Positions 40,686 to 52,010 of a stretch of 64,000 bases of DNA are shown in pieces. The notes beneath the pieces were generated by a model. That model was not told the DNA's origin. It did no database searches and saw nothing but the letters and a program-made list of their open reading frames with translations. Source of the DNA: Flavobacterium sp. (lineage in GTDB: Bacteria; Bacteroidota; Bacteroidia; Flavobacteriales; Flavobacteriaceae); assembly GCA_016718345.1 (NCBI GenBank), contig JADKDN010000011.1, forward strand, positions 1 through 64,000, read 5' to 3'. A program made the translations under genes and the position numbers. Each line of letters begins with the position of its first letter. Positions within the stretch are counted from its first letter, which is position 1.

Positions 40686-43600
40686 CTATCTCTTCAAAGC
40701 GAAATGGGCTTTGAATACTTTAGTACTATTATTCTCAAGATACTCAATGGTAAACCAGTAATCACTTCCTGGAAGTTCATAGCCATTAAAAGTTCCATTC
40801 CATCCCTCTCCTATGGTACTGATTTGTTTTAATAACTTTCCGTATCTATCGAAGATATAAATTTTAGCCTCTGGTTGATCATTTAATCCTACTACATTCC
40901 AACTGTCATTAAATCCATCTCCATTTGGTGTAAAATATCTTGGATAATCTATCACTGTTACCTCTCTCGATAAATTGGTACACCCTTGTCCATCTTCAAC
41001 CCACACCTTGTGTACACCACTGCTCACTCCTACAAATACATTGGAACTCTGTAATGGTCCATCGTCTAATCGGTACAAGAAAGGACCTGTACCTCCCAAA
41101 ACATCCACTGATATGGTTGCTTCTGGTGTAAAGGCATCGGTCACTGTTGTTGTTAATGACAATCCTGGATAATTTGGAATTACCGTTGCATATACTTCCT
41201 GTGAAACGCAGCTGGTTATGGTATTGGTAGCTATTACCGAATAAAGTCCTTCCGTCTTGGCTTCATAGGTGCTTGCTGAGGCTCCACTAATTTTAACAGA
41301 TTCCTTAAACCAATTAAAATCATAGAGCGAATCACTTAAACCTGTATCCAATAGATAATTCTTGTAGGTCGTACCTGTTGCTTCTTGTACACAAATAATA
41401 CCGTCTTCTAACACGGGTTTAGGTGATGGGTTTACGGTAATGACTATAGTGATTGGGTTTCCTTTGCAACCATTCAAGATTGGCGTTATGGTATATGCTG
41501 CGGTACCTACTGTAGTGCCTGCTTCAAGAACTTGGTCTATGGTATTGCTACCACCTCCGTCTTCGGCTCCCGTTACTCCATTTTGTACTACTGTCCATGT
41601 AAAGTCTGTTCCTAAAATTTTTGGTGATAGAATAATATTTGTCGATTCTCCACTACAAATAATTGTTCCTCCTGAACCAAAAACTTCTGGCGTTGGATTT
41701 ACTGTTACAGTTACTGTGATAGGTAATCCCACACAAGTAGCGGCTGTTGGGGTTATGGTATAATCTACTGTGCCTGGTATAACACTGTTGGTTACTAATG
41801 TTTGAGCAATCGTACTTCCTGTATCTGAAGAAGAACCTATAACAGCTAAGGGTTCTGTTGTCCAACTAAATGTCGTTCCTGCTACTTTGCTACTTAAAAC
41901 AATTGCTGTACGTTCCCCTGAACAGACTGTTACTGGTGAGGGATTGGCAATAACGTCGGGGATAGGATTTACTGTTACCATGGCTAGTATTGGTAATCCT
42001 GGACATCCATTGGCTGTTGGAGTTATGGAATATACTGCTTCTCCTGATTTATTTTCTACTGCTGTTTTTAATGTTTGTACAATGGTATCGCCTGAACCTG
42101 CTAGTGCTCCTGTTACATTGGTTTGAACTACATTCCAAAGGTAGGTAGTACCTGTAGTATTACTTGATAAACTAATGGATGTAGCAGTATCTGAACAAAG
42201 GGAAGAATCTTTTGGGGTGGCGGTAGCTATTGGTAAAGCAATTATTGTTATTGTTAATTTAGTAGTTGTAGCACATTGTCCTGTTCCTGGTGTAAAGGTA
42301 TAGATGGTAGTAGCCGATGGGTTAAAAGCGGGCGACCAACTTCCCTCTATTCCATTAATAGAGGTTGTGGGTAAACTAATTATTGTTCCTGAACATAGCG
42401 GTCCTATCGAACTAAATGTAGGTGTCGTAACTGGATTTACCGTAATGGTTAAGGTGGTGGGGGTAGCACACTGTCCTGCATTGGGTGTAAAGGTATAAGT
42501 GGTAGTAGTTGTATTATTCAATGCTGGTGTCCAAGTTCCTATTATTCCATTATTTGATGTTGTGGGTAAGGCCGATAAGGTTGCTCCCGAACAGATAGGA
42601 CCTACTGCTGCAAAAGTTGGAACTACCTTTTGATTCACTGTTATGGTTACTACTGCTGTAGTAGCACATAAGCCTGTTGTTGGCGTGAAAGTATAAGATG
42701 TCGTAGCGGTATTGTCTAATGCTGGAGACCAACTTCCTGTTATTCCATTGGTAGAGGCTGTGGGTAAGGCTAATAAGGTACCTCCAGAACAAATAGGGGC
42801 TACTGATGCAAACGCTGGAACTGCTTTTTGATTGACCGTTATAATTAATGTTGCTGTGTTAGCACATAATCCTGCGGTTGGTGTAAAAGTATAAGTTGTT
42901 GTGGCTGTATTGTTCAAAGCAGGAGACCAAGTTCCTGTTATTGCATTAGTTGAAGTAGTGGGTAGCGCATTTAAGGTATCTCCTGAACAAATAGGTCCCA
43001 CTGGTGCAAAGCTTGGGGTCACTTTTGGATTTACCGTAATAGTTAAGGTATTGGTCGTCGCACACTGACCTGCTGTTGGTGTAAAAGTATAAGTAGTCGT
43101 AGCGGTATTGTTTAAAGCAGGTGACCATGCTCCTGTTATAGCATTAGTAGACGTTGTAGGTAAAGCCGATAAAGTAGTTCCTGAACAAATAGGACCCACC
43201 GCTGAAAAGCTTGGTGTTACAATTGGATTTACAGTAATACTCAAGGTGGTCGTAGTGGCACACTGACCTGTATTGGGTGTAAAGGTATAAGTAGTAGTTG
43301 CTGTAGTATTTAAAGCCGGTGACCAACTTCCTATTATCCCGTTAGTAGAAGTGGTGGGTAAAGCTGATAAGGTACCTCCAGAACAAATAGGGGCTACTGG
43401 TGCAAATGCTGGAACTGTTTTTTGATTCACCGTTATAATTAATGTTGCTGTATTAGCACATAATCCTGCCGTTGGTGTGAAAGTATAGGTTGTTGTGGTT
43501 GTATTGTTCAAAGCAGGAGACCAAGTTCCTGTTATGGCATTAGTTGAAGTAGTGGGTAGCGCATTTAAGGTATCTCCTGAACAAATAGGTCCTACTGGTG

Positions 43601-46134
43601 CAAAGCTTGGGGTCACTTTTGGATTTACCGTAATAGTTAAGGTGTTGGTAGTCGCACACTGACCTGTTGTTGGTGTAAAAGTATAAGTAGTCGTAGCGGT
43701 ATTGTTTAAAGCTGGTGACCATGCTCCTGTTATAGCATTAGTTGATGTTGTAGGCAAAGCTGACAAAGTTGTTCCGGAACAAATAGGACCTACAGATGAA
43801 AAACTTGGCGTCACATTTGAATTAATAGTTATCGTAACTGAGTTGGAAACTGCACATAAACCTGTAGTTGGAGTAAAGGTGTATGTTGTTGTTCCTACTA
43901 TTGACGTATCTACTGATGAAGGACTCCAAGTTCCTGTTATACTGTTGCTTGAAGTCGTTGGCAAGATAGGGGCGCTAGCGCCTTGGCACAAACTACTAGG
44001 AATGCCTGTAAATGTAGGGGTCACTTTTGAGTTCACCGTTACATTTAAAGTTTGTTTGCTTGCACAAGGGAAACTAGTTGGGTCTGGCGTAAATACATAG
44101 GACTGGCTTGTCGTGTTATCTATTGTTGATGGTAACCAAGTCCCTGTTATTGCATTGGGTGAAGTCGTAGCTAATGTTGGAACTGGAGTAGCTCCTGAAC
44201 AAATAGCTGGAATTGAGGCAAAATTAGGGGCTACTGTTGTGGTACAAGCTAAGCTACAGGTTAATGATTGCGTCGGATAACAAGGTACTCCAGGAACATC
44301 TAAAATAGTAAGTTCGACAGATTGACCTGGAAGCACTCCGAAAACTTCTAATGAAGTTAGGGGCGTTCTTCCGAAAACAAGAGGACCTCCCCCAATAGAG
44401 TAACTATATCCATAATCATTTGTTGAACGACCTGGAACATGATTCCAATCAAAATATACTGAATTTGGTGCTGTAACTTCTGTAGGACTACATACAAAAT
44501 AAGTAGCAATCGCACCTGTATCAGCTACAACATTAACAACTATAGAGGCTCGAGCGCTCTCACAAGAACCTACTGTCTGGCTCACATAGTAGGTGGTATT
44601 ACCTACTGTCGTTGTTGAAGGCACTGGCGCTACTAAGGAGGCTGTCCTGCCTGTAGCATTGGTTCCGTACCAGTTTAAGCTGGCTCCTGACAAGGGGGTA
44701 GCGGTCAAGGCTACTGCTGAACTACTTAGACAATACGATACGGGTGCTACTGTTGGCAATGGCGCACTCGATACAACCGATGCCTGAACTGAGCTTCGTG
44801 TAGAAGATACACAAGAACCATCAACTGCTTCTACCCAATAGGTCGTAGTGGAGGAAATACTCGGTGTAGTAAACGAAGTACCTGTTCCAAGAGAAGAACC
44901 TCCTGTTGAAGCTAGCGTACCAATTAATTATCCCTGAACTAGCCGTGGCTCCAAGTGTCACTGTACCAGTTCCACAACGACTCCCTGGGGTTGTAGATGT
45001 GATAGATGGTGGAGGATTTACAGTTATTGTTGTTGTAGCTTGAGTGGCACACTGTCCTGCAGACGGTGTAAAAGTATAAGTTGTTGTACCAATTGTTGCT
45101 GTGCTAACCGCTGGACTCCAAGTTCCTGTTATAGTTGTACTGTTTGTAGAACTTGTAGGTAAAACTGGGGCAATAGCATTCTGACAAACGGGAGAAATTG
45201 GATTAAAAGTAGGTACTATACTTGCGGCAACATTTAAAGTTACTGTATCATTTATACTTGTACCGCTTGCATTTGTGGCCTCTAATGTCAACACAACTGT
45301 TCCAGTAGCTGTAGGATCAATTGTATAATTAGTACTTAATGAAGTTGGAGCTGAAAAACTTCCGCTTGAAGCAGACCAAGCTACAGATTGCTGACCTTGA
45401 GCCGTTCCAGAAAGAGAAACTGTACTACCAGGGCATCCACTTATAGGAGTAGTTCCTGCATCAACCGTAAAAATTTCTACTGGTGCGACACAACCATTAT
45501 TAACGTAGGTAGGTGTTCCCGAAGGTGTATAATTAACTGTTGCTCCAGCTGTTTTTCCACCTAATTTGACTAATTTTCCTCCTTCATAACTAACTGTATC
45601 TGAACACCCTCCTGTCCCAGAAAATGACATCTTAAAAGTTCCGTCGTTACTATTACTAAAATGTCCAGTTATATTTGCTGGATTGTTCTGAAATATTATA
45701 TAAATGGTGTCTGATAAAGCTCCAAATGAATTCGATACCGTATCTAGATTATAACTTGTTACAAGTATGACTTTCGAATTGGGTGGAATAACACCTCCTG
45801 GTGGTTCAATTAGTTTTCCGACACCTCCTGCGGCAAGAATGTCAGCATTCAATTTTGCTACATTTGCTGCTGAAGTTGCATTTTGTACAACTCCTGTCCA
45901 GCGAGCAATACCCCCTATTGGCCATGTAACAGATAAATTATTTGTGTCAAGACTTGAAGAGCCAACCTTAAATCGTACCATTTCGTTAAGTCCTTCTGTT
46001 GACGGAACTGGGGCAGCTGTACAAGCCGCAACTAAAATACTCTCTATCTGAAAACACTGCGAAGATGCTTTCTGAAAAGACAACAAGCTAACAACTATAC
46101 CAATTATTAGGTTTATATTAAATTTTAATTTCAT
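40686..46134 (-). CDS. Large T9SS cargo with 66-residue repeats, type B sorting domain (frameshifted)
   Basis: About 1,816 residues; two frames join near 44922 (GCTAGCTTCAACAGG, one extra base). Order: signal peptide (FQKASSQ); an N-terminal lamin-tail-like domain (QIESILVAACTAA...MVRFKVGS, SKVILVTSYNL); Ig-like and PKD-like modules; ten tandem ~66-residue repeats (PICSGTTLSALPTTSTNAI, TTTYTFTPTAGQCATT); three PKD-like modules with VCSGE starts; and the type B sorting domain (RYFTPNGDGFNDSW, KIYIFDRYGKLL, FKAHFALKR). It is secreted through T9SS and held on the cell surface; the role may be adhesion or gliding-related but is not shown. It is a paralogue of the next gene. Confidence 0.88.
42240..44240 (-). 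repeat. 198-bp tandem repeats with 594-bp higher-order copies
   Basis: Ten successive units of ~198 bp (66 residues). Units 4-6 recur as units 7-9: for example GCATTTAAGGTATCTCCTGA starts at 42967 and again at 43561, an offset of exactly 594 = 3 x 198. Unit identity is highest within these copies. Confidence 0.88.
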
Positions 46135-46227
46135 TAATCTTAGAAAAATTTTAAAACATTTTAATACTACAAATCAAAAGAAACTAACAATTAATTTCAT
46201 GATTTATAAAATTTCTTATGTTTATTG

Positions 46228-49200
46228 TTATCTATTTATATAAACCCAGCCTGTTTTAGATTTTCCACTTTCAAATTCTATTACATAATAATAGGTAGCA
46301 TCGGGTAGTTCTTTACCATCATCGGTTGTTCCATACCATTCGTTTTGGTAATTGGTTTTACTGTAAACTTTCATCCCATATCTATTGAAAATTTCTAACT
46401 TACTAACCTGAAAATTAGTTAAATCAAAATAATCATTCTTTTTATCATTATTTGGAGAAATTCCTCTTGGGATATCACAATAAAAGGAAGTTACATTCTC
46501 AGTAGATTCTGCCGTACAACCTTCGCTATTAATAACTACTTTGTAGGTATCTGTTGCTTTAACGATTAATTTATTAGAAGTCTCACTTAATAATGTAGTC
46601 CCTTTATACCAAGCATAAGAAACTTCACTATCAGAGGTCAATGCCGTTAAGGTATAATCAGTATCAACACAACTTGCAGTTATTGATACAGATGGATTGC
46701 TAACCACTATAGTTTGAGTTACCACTATTGCACACTGACCAGCATCGGGAGTGAAAGTATATGTTGTTGTTTCGCTATCATTTAAAGCTGGCGACCAAAC
46801 TCCAGTAATATTATTTATAGAAGTTGTAGGTAAAGGATTTAAATTTGCTCCCGAACAAACTGGTGGAATAGCACTAAAAGTTGGCGTATTTACAGGATTA
46901 ACAACTATGGTTAAAGTAGTTGTAGTTGTACACTGTCCTGAATTAGGAGTAAACGTATAAGTAGTTGTTTGAGTATTATTCAACGTAGGTGACCAAGAAC
47001 CTAAAATTCCATTAGTTGAAGTGGTTGGTAAAACATTTAAATTAGCTCCTGAACATATGGAGGCTACAGCGTCAAATGATGGAACTATGTTAGGATTTAC
47101 AACAATAGTTAAACTTGCATTAGCAGCACATTGTCCTGCATTTGGTGTAAATATATAAGTAGTTGTTGTAGTGTTATCTAAAGTTGGCGACCATGTTCCC
47201 GAAATTCCGTTAGTTGAAGTTGTTGGTAGTGCATTTAGAGTACCTCCCGAACATATCGGTGCCACAGAATCAAATAGTGGAGTTATACCAGGATTAACAG
47301 TAATAGTCAAAGTGGTTGATACGGAACATTGAACGTAATTTGGGGTAAATGATATATCATCAAAAGCAAAATCATTCCCATTCGATATAACTACTCTATC
47401 ATACATAGCTATTTGAGCAGTAGTATTAGAGCCTGAATTCCAAACATACGAATATTGTACCCATTGACAGTTTACTGAAGGAGCAGTAGCCGATGCTATT
47501 GAAACACCATTTATAGTCACATCAATAATAGCGGGATTTGGAGTAGCAACAGTTTGCAACCAGTAACTAAAAGTATAATTTTGATTTGGCACAACTGTAA
47601 TAGTTTGTCCCCAAACTTTATCATTCCCTGAATTGGATGTAGAACCATCAACTACCATTATATTACCTGAAGTTGGAGTACGGCCAGTACAAGCTGGAAA
47701 AAACTGAAACCAAGAATTTGCAGCAGTTACTACTCCATAAGCTTTTTGAGCGCCATTTACACCTACACTGGAGAAAAATTGATAATCTGAAGAAAAACCA
47801 GTATTACCAGACGAAAAATCCCCGTTTACAATTAAATTAGTAGCAGGAGAAGCACTCGAATTTGGTGTAAAAGTATACGTCGTTGTTGTTGTATTATTCA
47901 AAGCTGGTGACCAAGTTCCACTAACATTATTTAAGGAAGTTGTTGGTAGTGCAGCTAAAGTTTCTCCTGAACATATTGGCGGAATTGCATTAAACGTTGG
48001 TACGACACTTGGAATTATTGTTATTGTTAATGTAACAGTACTAGCACATTGTCCAACTGTTGGAGTGAAGGTATATGTTGTGGTAGCAGAATTATCAATT
48101 GCTGGCGACCACAAACCAGTGACATTATTTGTGGATGTTGTTGGTAATGGTGCTATATTATCTCCTTTACAAATTGGATCTACAGCATTAAATAATGGAA
48201 CAATACTTGAATTTACATTTATGGTTAAATTAGCCGAACTCGCACATTGACCAAGATCTGGTGTAAAAGTATACGTTGTGGTTGCATTATTATTCAAAGA
48301 AGGCGACCAAGAGCCAGTAATATTATTGGTAGATGTCGTAGGAAGTGGATTTAAGTTTCCACCAGGACAAATTGGCGCAACAGCATTAAATGTTGGAATT
48401 ACACTTGAATTAACATTCAAGGTTACTGTACTTGTTTTGGTCGCATTACAAGAATTTGTTGCTGTTAATGTTAATGTTATAGTCCCACTAGCAGAAGGAC
48501 TTATTGTATAGTTTGTTGACAAAGAATTTACAGCACTAAAACTACCTCCATTAGGAGTCACTGACCAAACTACTGACTGTTGCCCTACAGCAGTTCCTGT
48601 TAAGGAAACGGCATTGACATCAAATACTTCAACTGGGGCAGAACAGCCGTCATTAAAATAAGAAGCAGTTCCTGATGCGGTAAAATTAACTGTTGCGCCA
48701 TTATTTATTGTGTTTGATCCGCCTTGTCCCCCATTTATGTTAACTAGTTTCGTACGATCATAGGTTACAGCATCTGTACACCCACCTCCAAAAGACATTG
48801 AGAGCGTTCTTAGCCCGGCAGCTGTATTATAATTTGCAAAATGTCCTGTAGTGGTCGTTGCATTATCTTGAAAGATAATGTAGATATCTTCAGTTATCGC
48901 ACCAAAAACATTAGAAGTGATACTGAAATTATAACTTGTAACTAATACCACTTTTGCATTTGCAGGGAGAATACCTGATGTTGGCTGTATTAATCTTCCA
49001 CAACCTCCCGCAGATTGAATACTAGCATTTAAGGCTGCTACTTTAGATGTTGTTAAGGCATTTGGATTAATCACATCCTGCCAGCTATTAGAAGGCCAAT
49101 TGACGTTTAAATTACTGATATTCAAAGGAGCATTTCCCACTTTAAAGCGAACCATCTCATTAAATCCTTCGTCATTATCCGGCTGGGGCAAACCATTATC

Positions 49201-49314
49201 ACAAGCATCCACTAAAATACTTTCTATTTGAAAACATTGAGAAAAAGATTCTTGAAATGTAAATAAGCTAAAAACAATAAAAAATACGAGGCTTAATTTA
49301 ATTTTGAATTTCAT
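46228..49314 (-). CDS. T9SS cargo paralogue with lamin-tail-like domain and nested carbohydrate-binding-like domain
   Basis: 1028 residues, unbroken. Signal peptide (TFQESFSQ), the same lamin-tail-like start as its neighbour (QIESILVDACDNG, EMVRFKVGNAPL, VLVTSYNF), six 66-residue repeats (PICSGETLAALPTTS...TTTYTFTPN), and the type B sorting domain (GISPNNDKKNDYFDL, LEIFNRYGMKVY, KTGWVYINR). Repeat 3 is interrupted between FTPN and QCS by ~173 residues (LIVNGDFSSGNTGF ... DFAFDDISFTPN), which look like a carbohydrate-binding beta-sandwich. The stop lies 93 bases upstream of the start of the neighbouring paralogue on the same strand, so they may be co-transcribed. Confidence 0.88.
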   Translation of the reverse strand: MKFKIKLSLVFFIVFSLFTFQESFSQCFQIESILVDACDNGLPQPDNDEGFNEMVRFKVGNAPLNISNLNVNWPSNSWQDVINPNALTTSKVAALNASIQSAGGCGRLIQPTSGILPANAKVVLVTSYNFSITSNVFGAITEDIYIIFQDNATTTTGHFANYNTAAGLRTLSMSFGGGCTDAVTYDRTKLVNINGGQGGSNTINNGATVNFTASGTASYFNDGCSAPVEVFDVNAVSLTGTAVGQQSVVWSVTPNGGSFSAVNSLSTNYTISPSASGTITLTLTATNSCNATKTSTVTLNVNSSVIPTFNAVAPICPGGNLNPLPTTSTNNITGSWSPSLNNNATTTYTFTPDLGQCASSANLTINVNSSIVPLFNAVDPICKGDNIAPLPTTSTNNVTGLWSPAIDNSATTTYTFTPTVGQCASTVTLTITIIPSVVPTFNAIPPICSGETLAALPTTSLNNVSGTWSPALNNTTTTTYTFTPNSSASPATNLIVNGDFSSGNTGFSSDYQFFSSVGVNGAQKAYGVVTAANSWFQFFPACTGRTPTSGNIMVVDGSTSNSGNDKVWGQTITVVPNQNYTFSYWLQTVATPNPAIIDVTINGVSIASATAPSVNCQWVQYSYVWNSGSNTTAQIAMYDRVVISNGNDFAFDDISFTPNYVQCSVSTTLTITVNPGITPLFDSVAPICSGGTLNALPTTSTNGISGTWSPTLDNTTTTTYIFTPNAGQCAANASLTIVVNPNIVPSFDAVASICSGANLNVLPTTSTNGILGSWSPTLNNTQTTTYTFTPNSGQCTTTTTLTIVVNPVNTPTFSAIPPVCSGANLNPLPTTSINNITGVWSPALNDSETTTYTFTPDAGQCAIVVTQTIVVSNPSVSITASCVDTDYTLTALTSDSEVSYAWYKGTTLLSETSNKLIVKATDTYKVVINSEGCTAESTENVTSFYCDIPRGISPNNDKKNDYFDLTNFQVSKLEIFNRYGMKVYSKTNYQNEWYGTTDDGKELPDATYYYVIEFESGKSKTGWVYINR

Positions 49315-49517
49315 TAATTTTGAAGATTTTGATGGCGAAATGTAAACTATTTTTAATTTTTGAAATAATTTCGACCGTTATTTATATGTTATTTATTTAA
49401 AAATCGGAAATTTAAACAAAATTAACTAAAATTCGCAAAATGCCTAACTACAAATGTTAAAAGTTGCAGTAATTTTAGACCTTGCTAAAACCTGTTCAAT
49501 TACAACTCACATAAATC

Positions 49518-49919
49518 ATGATTTTAAACATAGAAACTCCCGCTTTACTCTTTTCTGCTACTTCCTTAATTTTATTAGCTTACACTAATCGGTTTCTCAC
49601 AATTGCGACCATTGTTAGAAGCCTAAAAAAAAATTATGAAGAAAAAGAGAGTTCTAAAATTTTATTAGAAATCAAAAACCTAAATCTTAGAATAACACTC
49701 ATTCGATACATGCAGATGTTTGGAGTGCTTAGTTTATTTCTATCTGTTTTTAGTATGTTACTTCTTTTTATCGACCAACAACTATTTGGAATCTATTTTT
49801 TTGGATTAAGTCTATTTAGTTTGCTTATTTCATTAGGAATTTCCTTTTGGGAAATCAGCATTTCTGCAAATGCACTTCGTTTACACCTGAGTGATTTGGT
49901 GGACGAAACTGAACAATAA
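49518..49919 (+). CDS. DUF2721-family membrane protein
   Basis: 133 residues. Three membrane segments (~residues 7-25, 67-87, 91-111) with a charged helix between the first two (TIVRSLKKNYEEKESSK) match the DUF2721 pattern. Role unknown; bacteroidete genomes often have it as a single gene. Confidence 0.8.
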   Translation: MILNIETPALLFSATSLILLAYTNRFLTIATIVRSLKKNYEEKESSKILLEIKNLNLRITLIRYMQMFGVLSLFLSVFSMLLLFIDQQLFGIYFFGLSLFSLLISLGISFWEISISANALRLHLSDLVDETEQ

Positions 49920-49989
49920 TTTTACTACAACATAAAATTATGGCGAAAAAAAGTGTTTACAATCCTCATTTTCTATTTACATTTACAAT

Positions 49990-50592
49990 ATGAACTCGCT
50001 TTTTCATTCAGAACCATTTCGTCTGGAGTTACCAGATGCAGATATCGTTTATTTTCCAAACTTTTTTGACAAAATCGAGGCGGACAAAATTTTTATTGAT
50101 TTATTAGAAAATACTGCATGGCAACAGGATTCAATAAAGATTTATGGAAAAACGCATTTACAACCCCGATTGACAGCTCTTTATGGAAATGAAGGAAAAC
50201 CCTACTCCTACTCAAATATAAAGATGTATCCTCATAATTGGACCCTATTACTACAAAAAATAAAGTTCCATATTGAAAGTGTAGCCAATACAAATTTCAC
50301 ATCCGTTTTACTCAATTATTACAGAGATGGCAGTGACAGTAATGGTTGGCATGCCGATAATGAAAAAGAATTAGGTGTCAATCCCGTAATTGCCTCAGTA
50401 AGTTTTGGCTCAGAAAGGAATTTTCAATTGAAACATAATAACGATAAAGCGCTTAAAAAAAACATTTTTTTAGAACATGGTAGCTTGTTACTCATGAAAG
50501 GAGTAACGCAACACCTTTGGAAACATCAAATACCAAAGACAGCAAAACCAGTTGGCCCACGCATAAATCTAACCTTTCGTGTCATACAATAA
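49990..50592 (+). CDS. alkB: AlkB-type 2-oxoglutarate/Fe(II) dioxygenase
   Basis: 200 residues. Repairs alkylated bases by oxidative demethylation. The iron ligands are His121 and Asp123 in WHADNE and His179 in LWKHQIP; Arg191 and Arg197 in RINLTFR bind 2-oxoglutarate. LNYYRDGSDSNGWHAD and QPRLTALYG match ALKBH2/3-like bacterial AlkB. DNA repair is the likely role; RNA substrates are possible. Confidence 0.92.
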   Translation: MNSLFHSEPFRLELPDADIVYFPNFFDKIEADKIFIDLLENTAWQQDSIKIYGKTHLQPRLTALYGNEGKPYSYSNIKMYPHNWTLLLQKIKFHIESVANTNFTSVLLNYYRDGSDSNGWHADNEKELGVNPVIASVSFGSERNFQLKHNNDKALKKNIFLEHGSLLLMKGVTQHLWKHQIPKTAKPVGPRINLTFRVIQ

Positions 50593-50640
50593 AATTATAT
50601 TAAAAAAGAGCAACTCTAACTATAAAATAACCCTTTCGTC

Positions 50641-51465
50641 ATGGATGAAATTATAGCTTATTTTTCAACAATCCCTCCTTTACATAGAAGTTTAATCTTA
50701 GTTTGTGGAATTACTTTTTTCTGGGTCATCGAAAACACATTTCCTTTGTTTCAATTTAAATACAAGAAATGGGAACATGCTGGAATCAATTTTTTTCTGA
50801 CTTTCACAACGATACTAATCAACTTTTGCCTTGCATTTATATTATTAAAATCTTCAGATTGGGCAACTACTACTCATTTTGGAATTCTAGAATGGTTACC
50901 AAAAATTCCATTAACTCTCTACACTATACTTGGATTACTGTTATTGGATTTCATAGGTGCATACCTACCCCATTTTATTCAACATAAAACAAAATTCTTA
51001 TGGCGTCTTCATATTGTTCATCATTCTGATACATGGATAGACACTACCTCTGCCAATAGGCATCATCCAGGAGAAAGTATTATCCGATTTATATTCACCA
51101 CATTTGGTGTACTACTTGTTGGAAGTCCAATGTGGATGGTATTTCTATATCAAACTCTTTCACTCATTGCAACTCAATTTAACCATGCCAATCTATCATT
51201 ACCAAAGAAAGTAGACACCTATTTAAGTTTCATTATTGTTTCACCAAATATGCACAAGATACACCATCATTATATGTTGCCCTATACCGATAGTAATTAT
51301 GGAAATATATTTTCAATTTGGGACAGACTCTTTGGAACTTTCATGACGCTTTCTACAGATGAAATAATTTATGGTATTGATACTCACATGAAACCCGAAG
51401 AACATAACTCATTGAAAAATCTATTAAAAATACCATTTCAAAAAAGTAAAAACCCTACTTGCTAA
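50641..51465 (+). CDS. Sterol desaturase / fatty-acid hydroxylase family membrane protein
   Basis: 274 residues, about four membrane segments. The di-iron His boxes are HIVHHSD, NRHHPGE and HKIHHHY, in the usual spacing. The family inserts oxygen or a double bond into lipids; the substrate cannot be known here. The gene follows alkB by 48 bases on the same strand. Confidence 0.9.
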   Translation: MDEIIAYFSTIPPLHRSLILVCGITFFWVIENTFPLFQFKYKKWEHAGINFFLTFTTILINFCLAFILLKSSDWATTTHFGILEWLPKIPLTLYTILGLLLLDFIGAYLPHFIQHKTKFLWRLHIVHHSDTWIDTTSANRHHPGESIIRFIFTTFGVLLVGSPMWMVFLYQTLSLIATQFNHANLSLPKKVDTYLSFIIVSPNMHKIHHHYMLPYTDSNYGNIFSIWDRLFGTFMTLSTDEIIYGIDTHMKPEEHNSLKNLLKIPFQKSKNPTC

Positions 51466-51583
51466 AAAAATCAATATTTTTTTTGAGCTAGTTTAGAAAG
51501 TAATTATTTTTTTTACTAATATTGATTTAGAAATAAAATTGAATTAATAAACAATACACAAAACCTGAATTAATTTTCAAGTA

Positions 51584-51862
51584 ATGAAAAAGAGTAAACG
51601 AATAGAATTGAGTTGGGAAGAATCCGAAAGACTGATTACTTTAGCATTAGAAGAAAGGAATCCTTTTGAAATCATTAAAAAAGAACTTGGTATTGATGAA
51701 AAAGTTGTTCTTGAAATAATGAAAAAAAAGTTGACTGCCGATAAATTCGAGATATGGAAAAAGAAAGCCAATGCAGCCAAACCTAAACCTAAACCCATAA
51801 AAATTGACGATTTTGATGAAGATTTAGATGGAAAATATTATATAAAAAATAAATTCGATTAA
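51584..51862 (+). CDS. TIGR03643/DUF2805-family small protein
   Basis: 92 residues, mostly helical and charged (ELSWEESERLITLALEERNPFEIIKKE, VLEIMKKKLTADKFEIWKKKA) with a Lys/Pro-rich stretch near residue 70. The first part resembles a helix-turn-helix. This family is common in Bacteroidota and is of unknown function. Confidence 0.78.
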   Translation: MKKSKRIELSWEESERLITLALEERNPFEIIKKELGIDEKVVLEIMKKKLTADKFEIWKKKANAAKPKPKPIKIDDFDEDLDGKYYIKNKFD

Positions 51863-51866
51863 AATG

Positions 51867-51893
51867 AAACTCTTGCGCTGCGAGAGTTTTTTT
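51867..51893 (+). terminator. Intrinsic terminator
   Basis: AAACTCTTGC pairs with GCGAGAGTTT around GCT, then T residues. Confidence 0.88.
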
Positions 51894-51972
51894 GTTTACA
51901 AAAACATTTTCAACCAGTAAGAATCTTTATTGTTAAATATTTTTAAAAGTACAATATTCATTAACAATTTTA

Positions 51973-51980
51973 TATTTTTG
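51973..51980 (+). promoter_or_regulatory. -7 promoter box for the M61 peptidase gene
   Basis: TATTTTTG (TAnnTTTG), 30 bases before the ATG at 52011. Confidence 0.6.
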
Positions 51981-52010
51981 GACACATATACAAAGAAATA
52001 AAATTCATTT

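Noticed and set aside
42304..44100. Series of regularly spaced 60-130-residue frames on both strands inside the repeat array
   Set aside because: They recur at the 198-base period of the coding repeats and are shadows of the large minus-strand gene; no signal or family features.
42240..44240. Periodic repeats that could suggest a CRISPR array
   Set aside because: The unit is 198 bp, fully coding, and has no unique spacers; no cas genes nearby.
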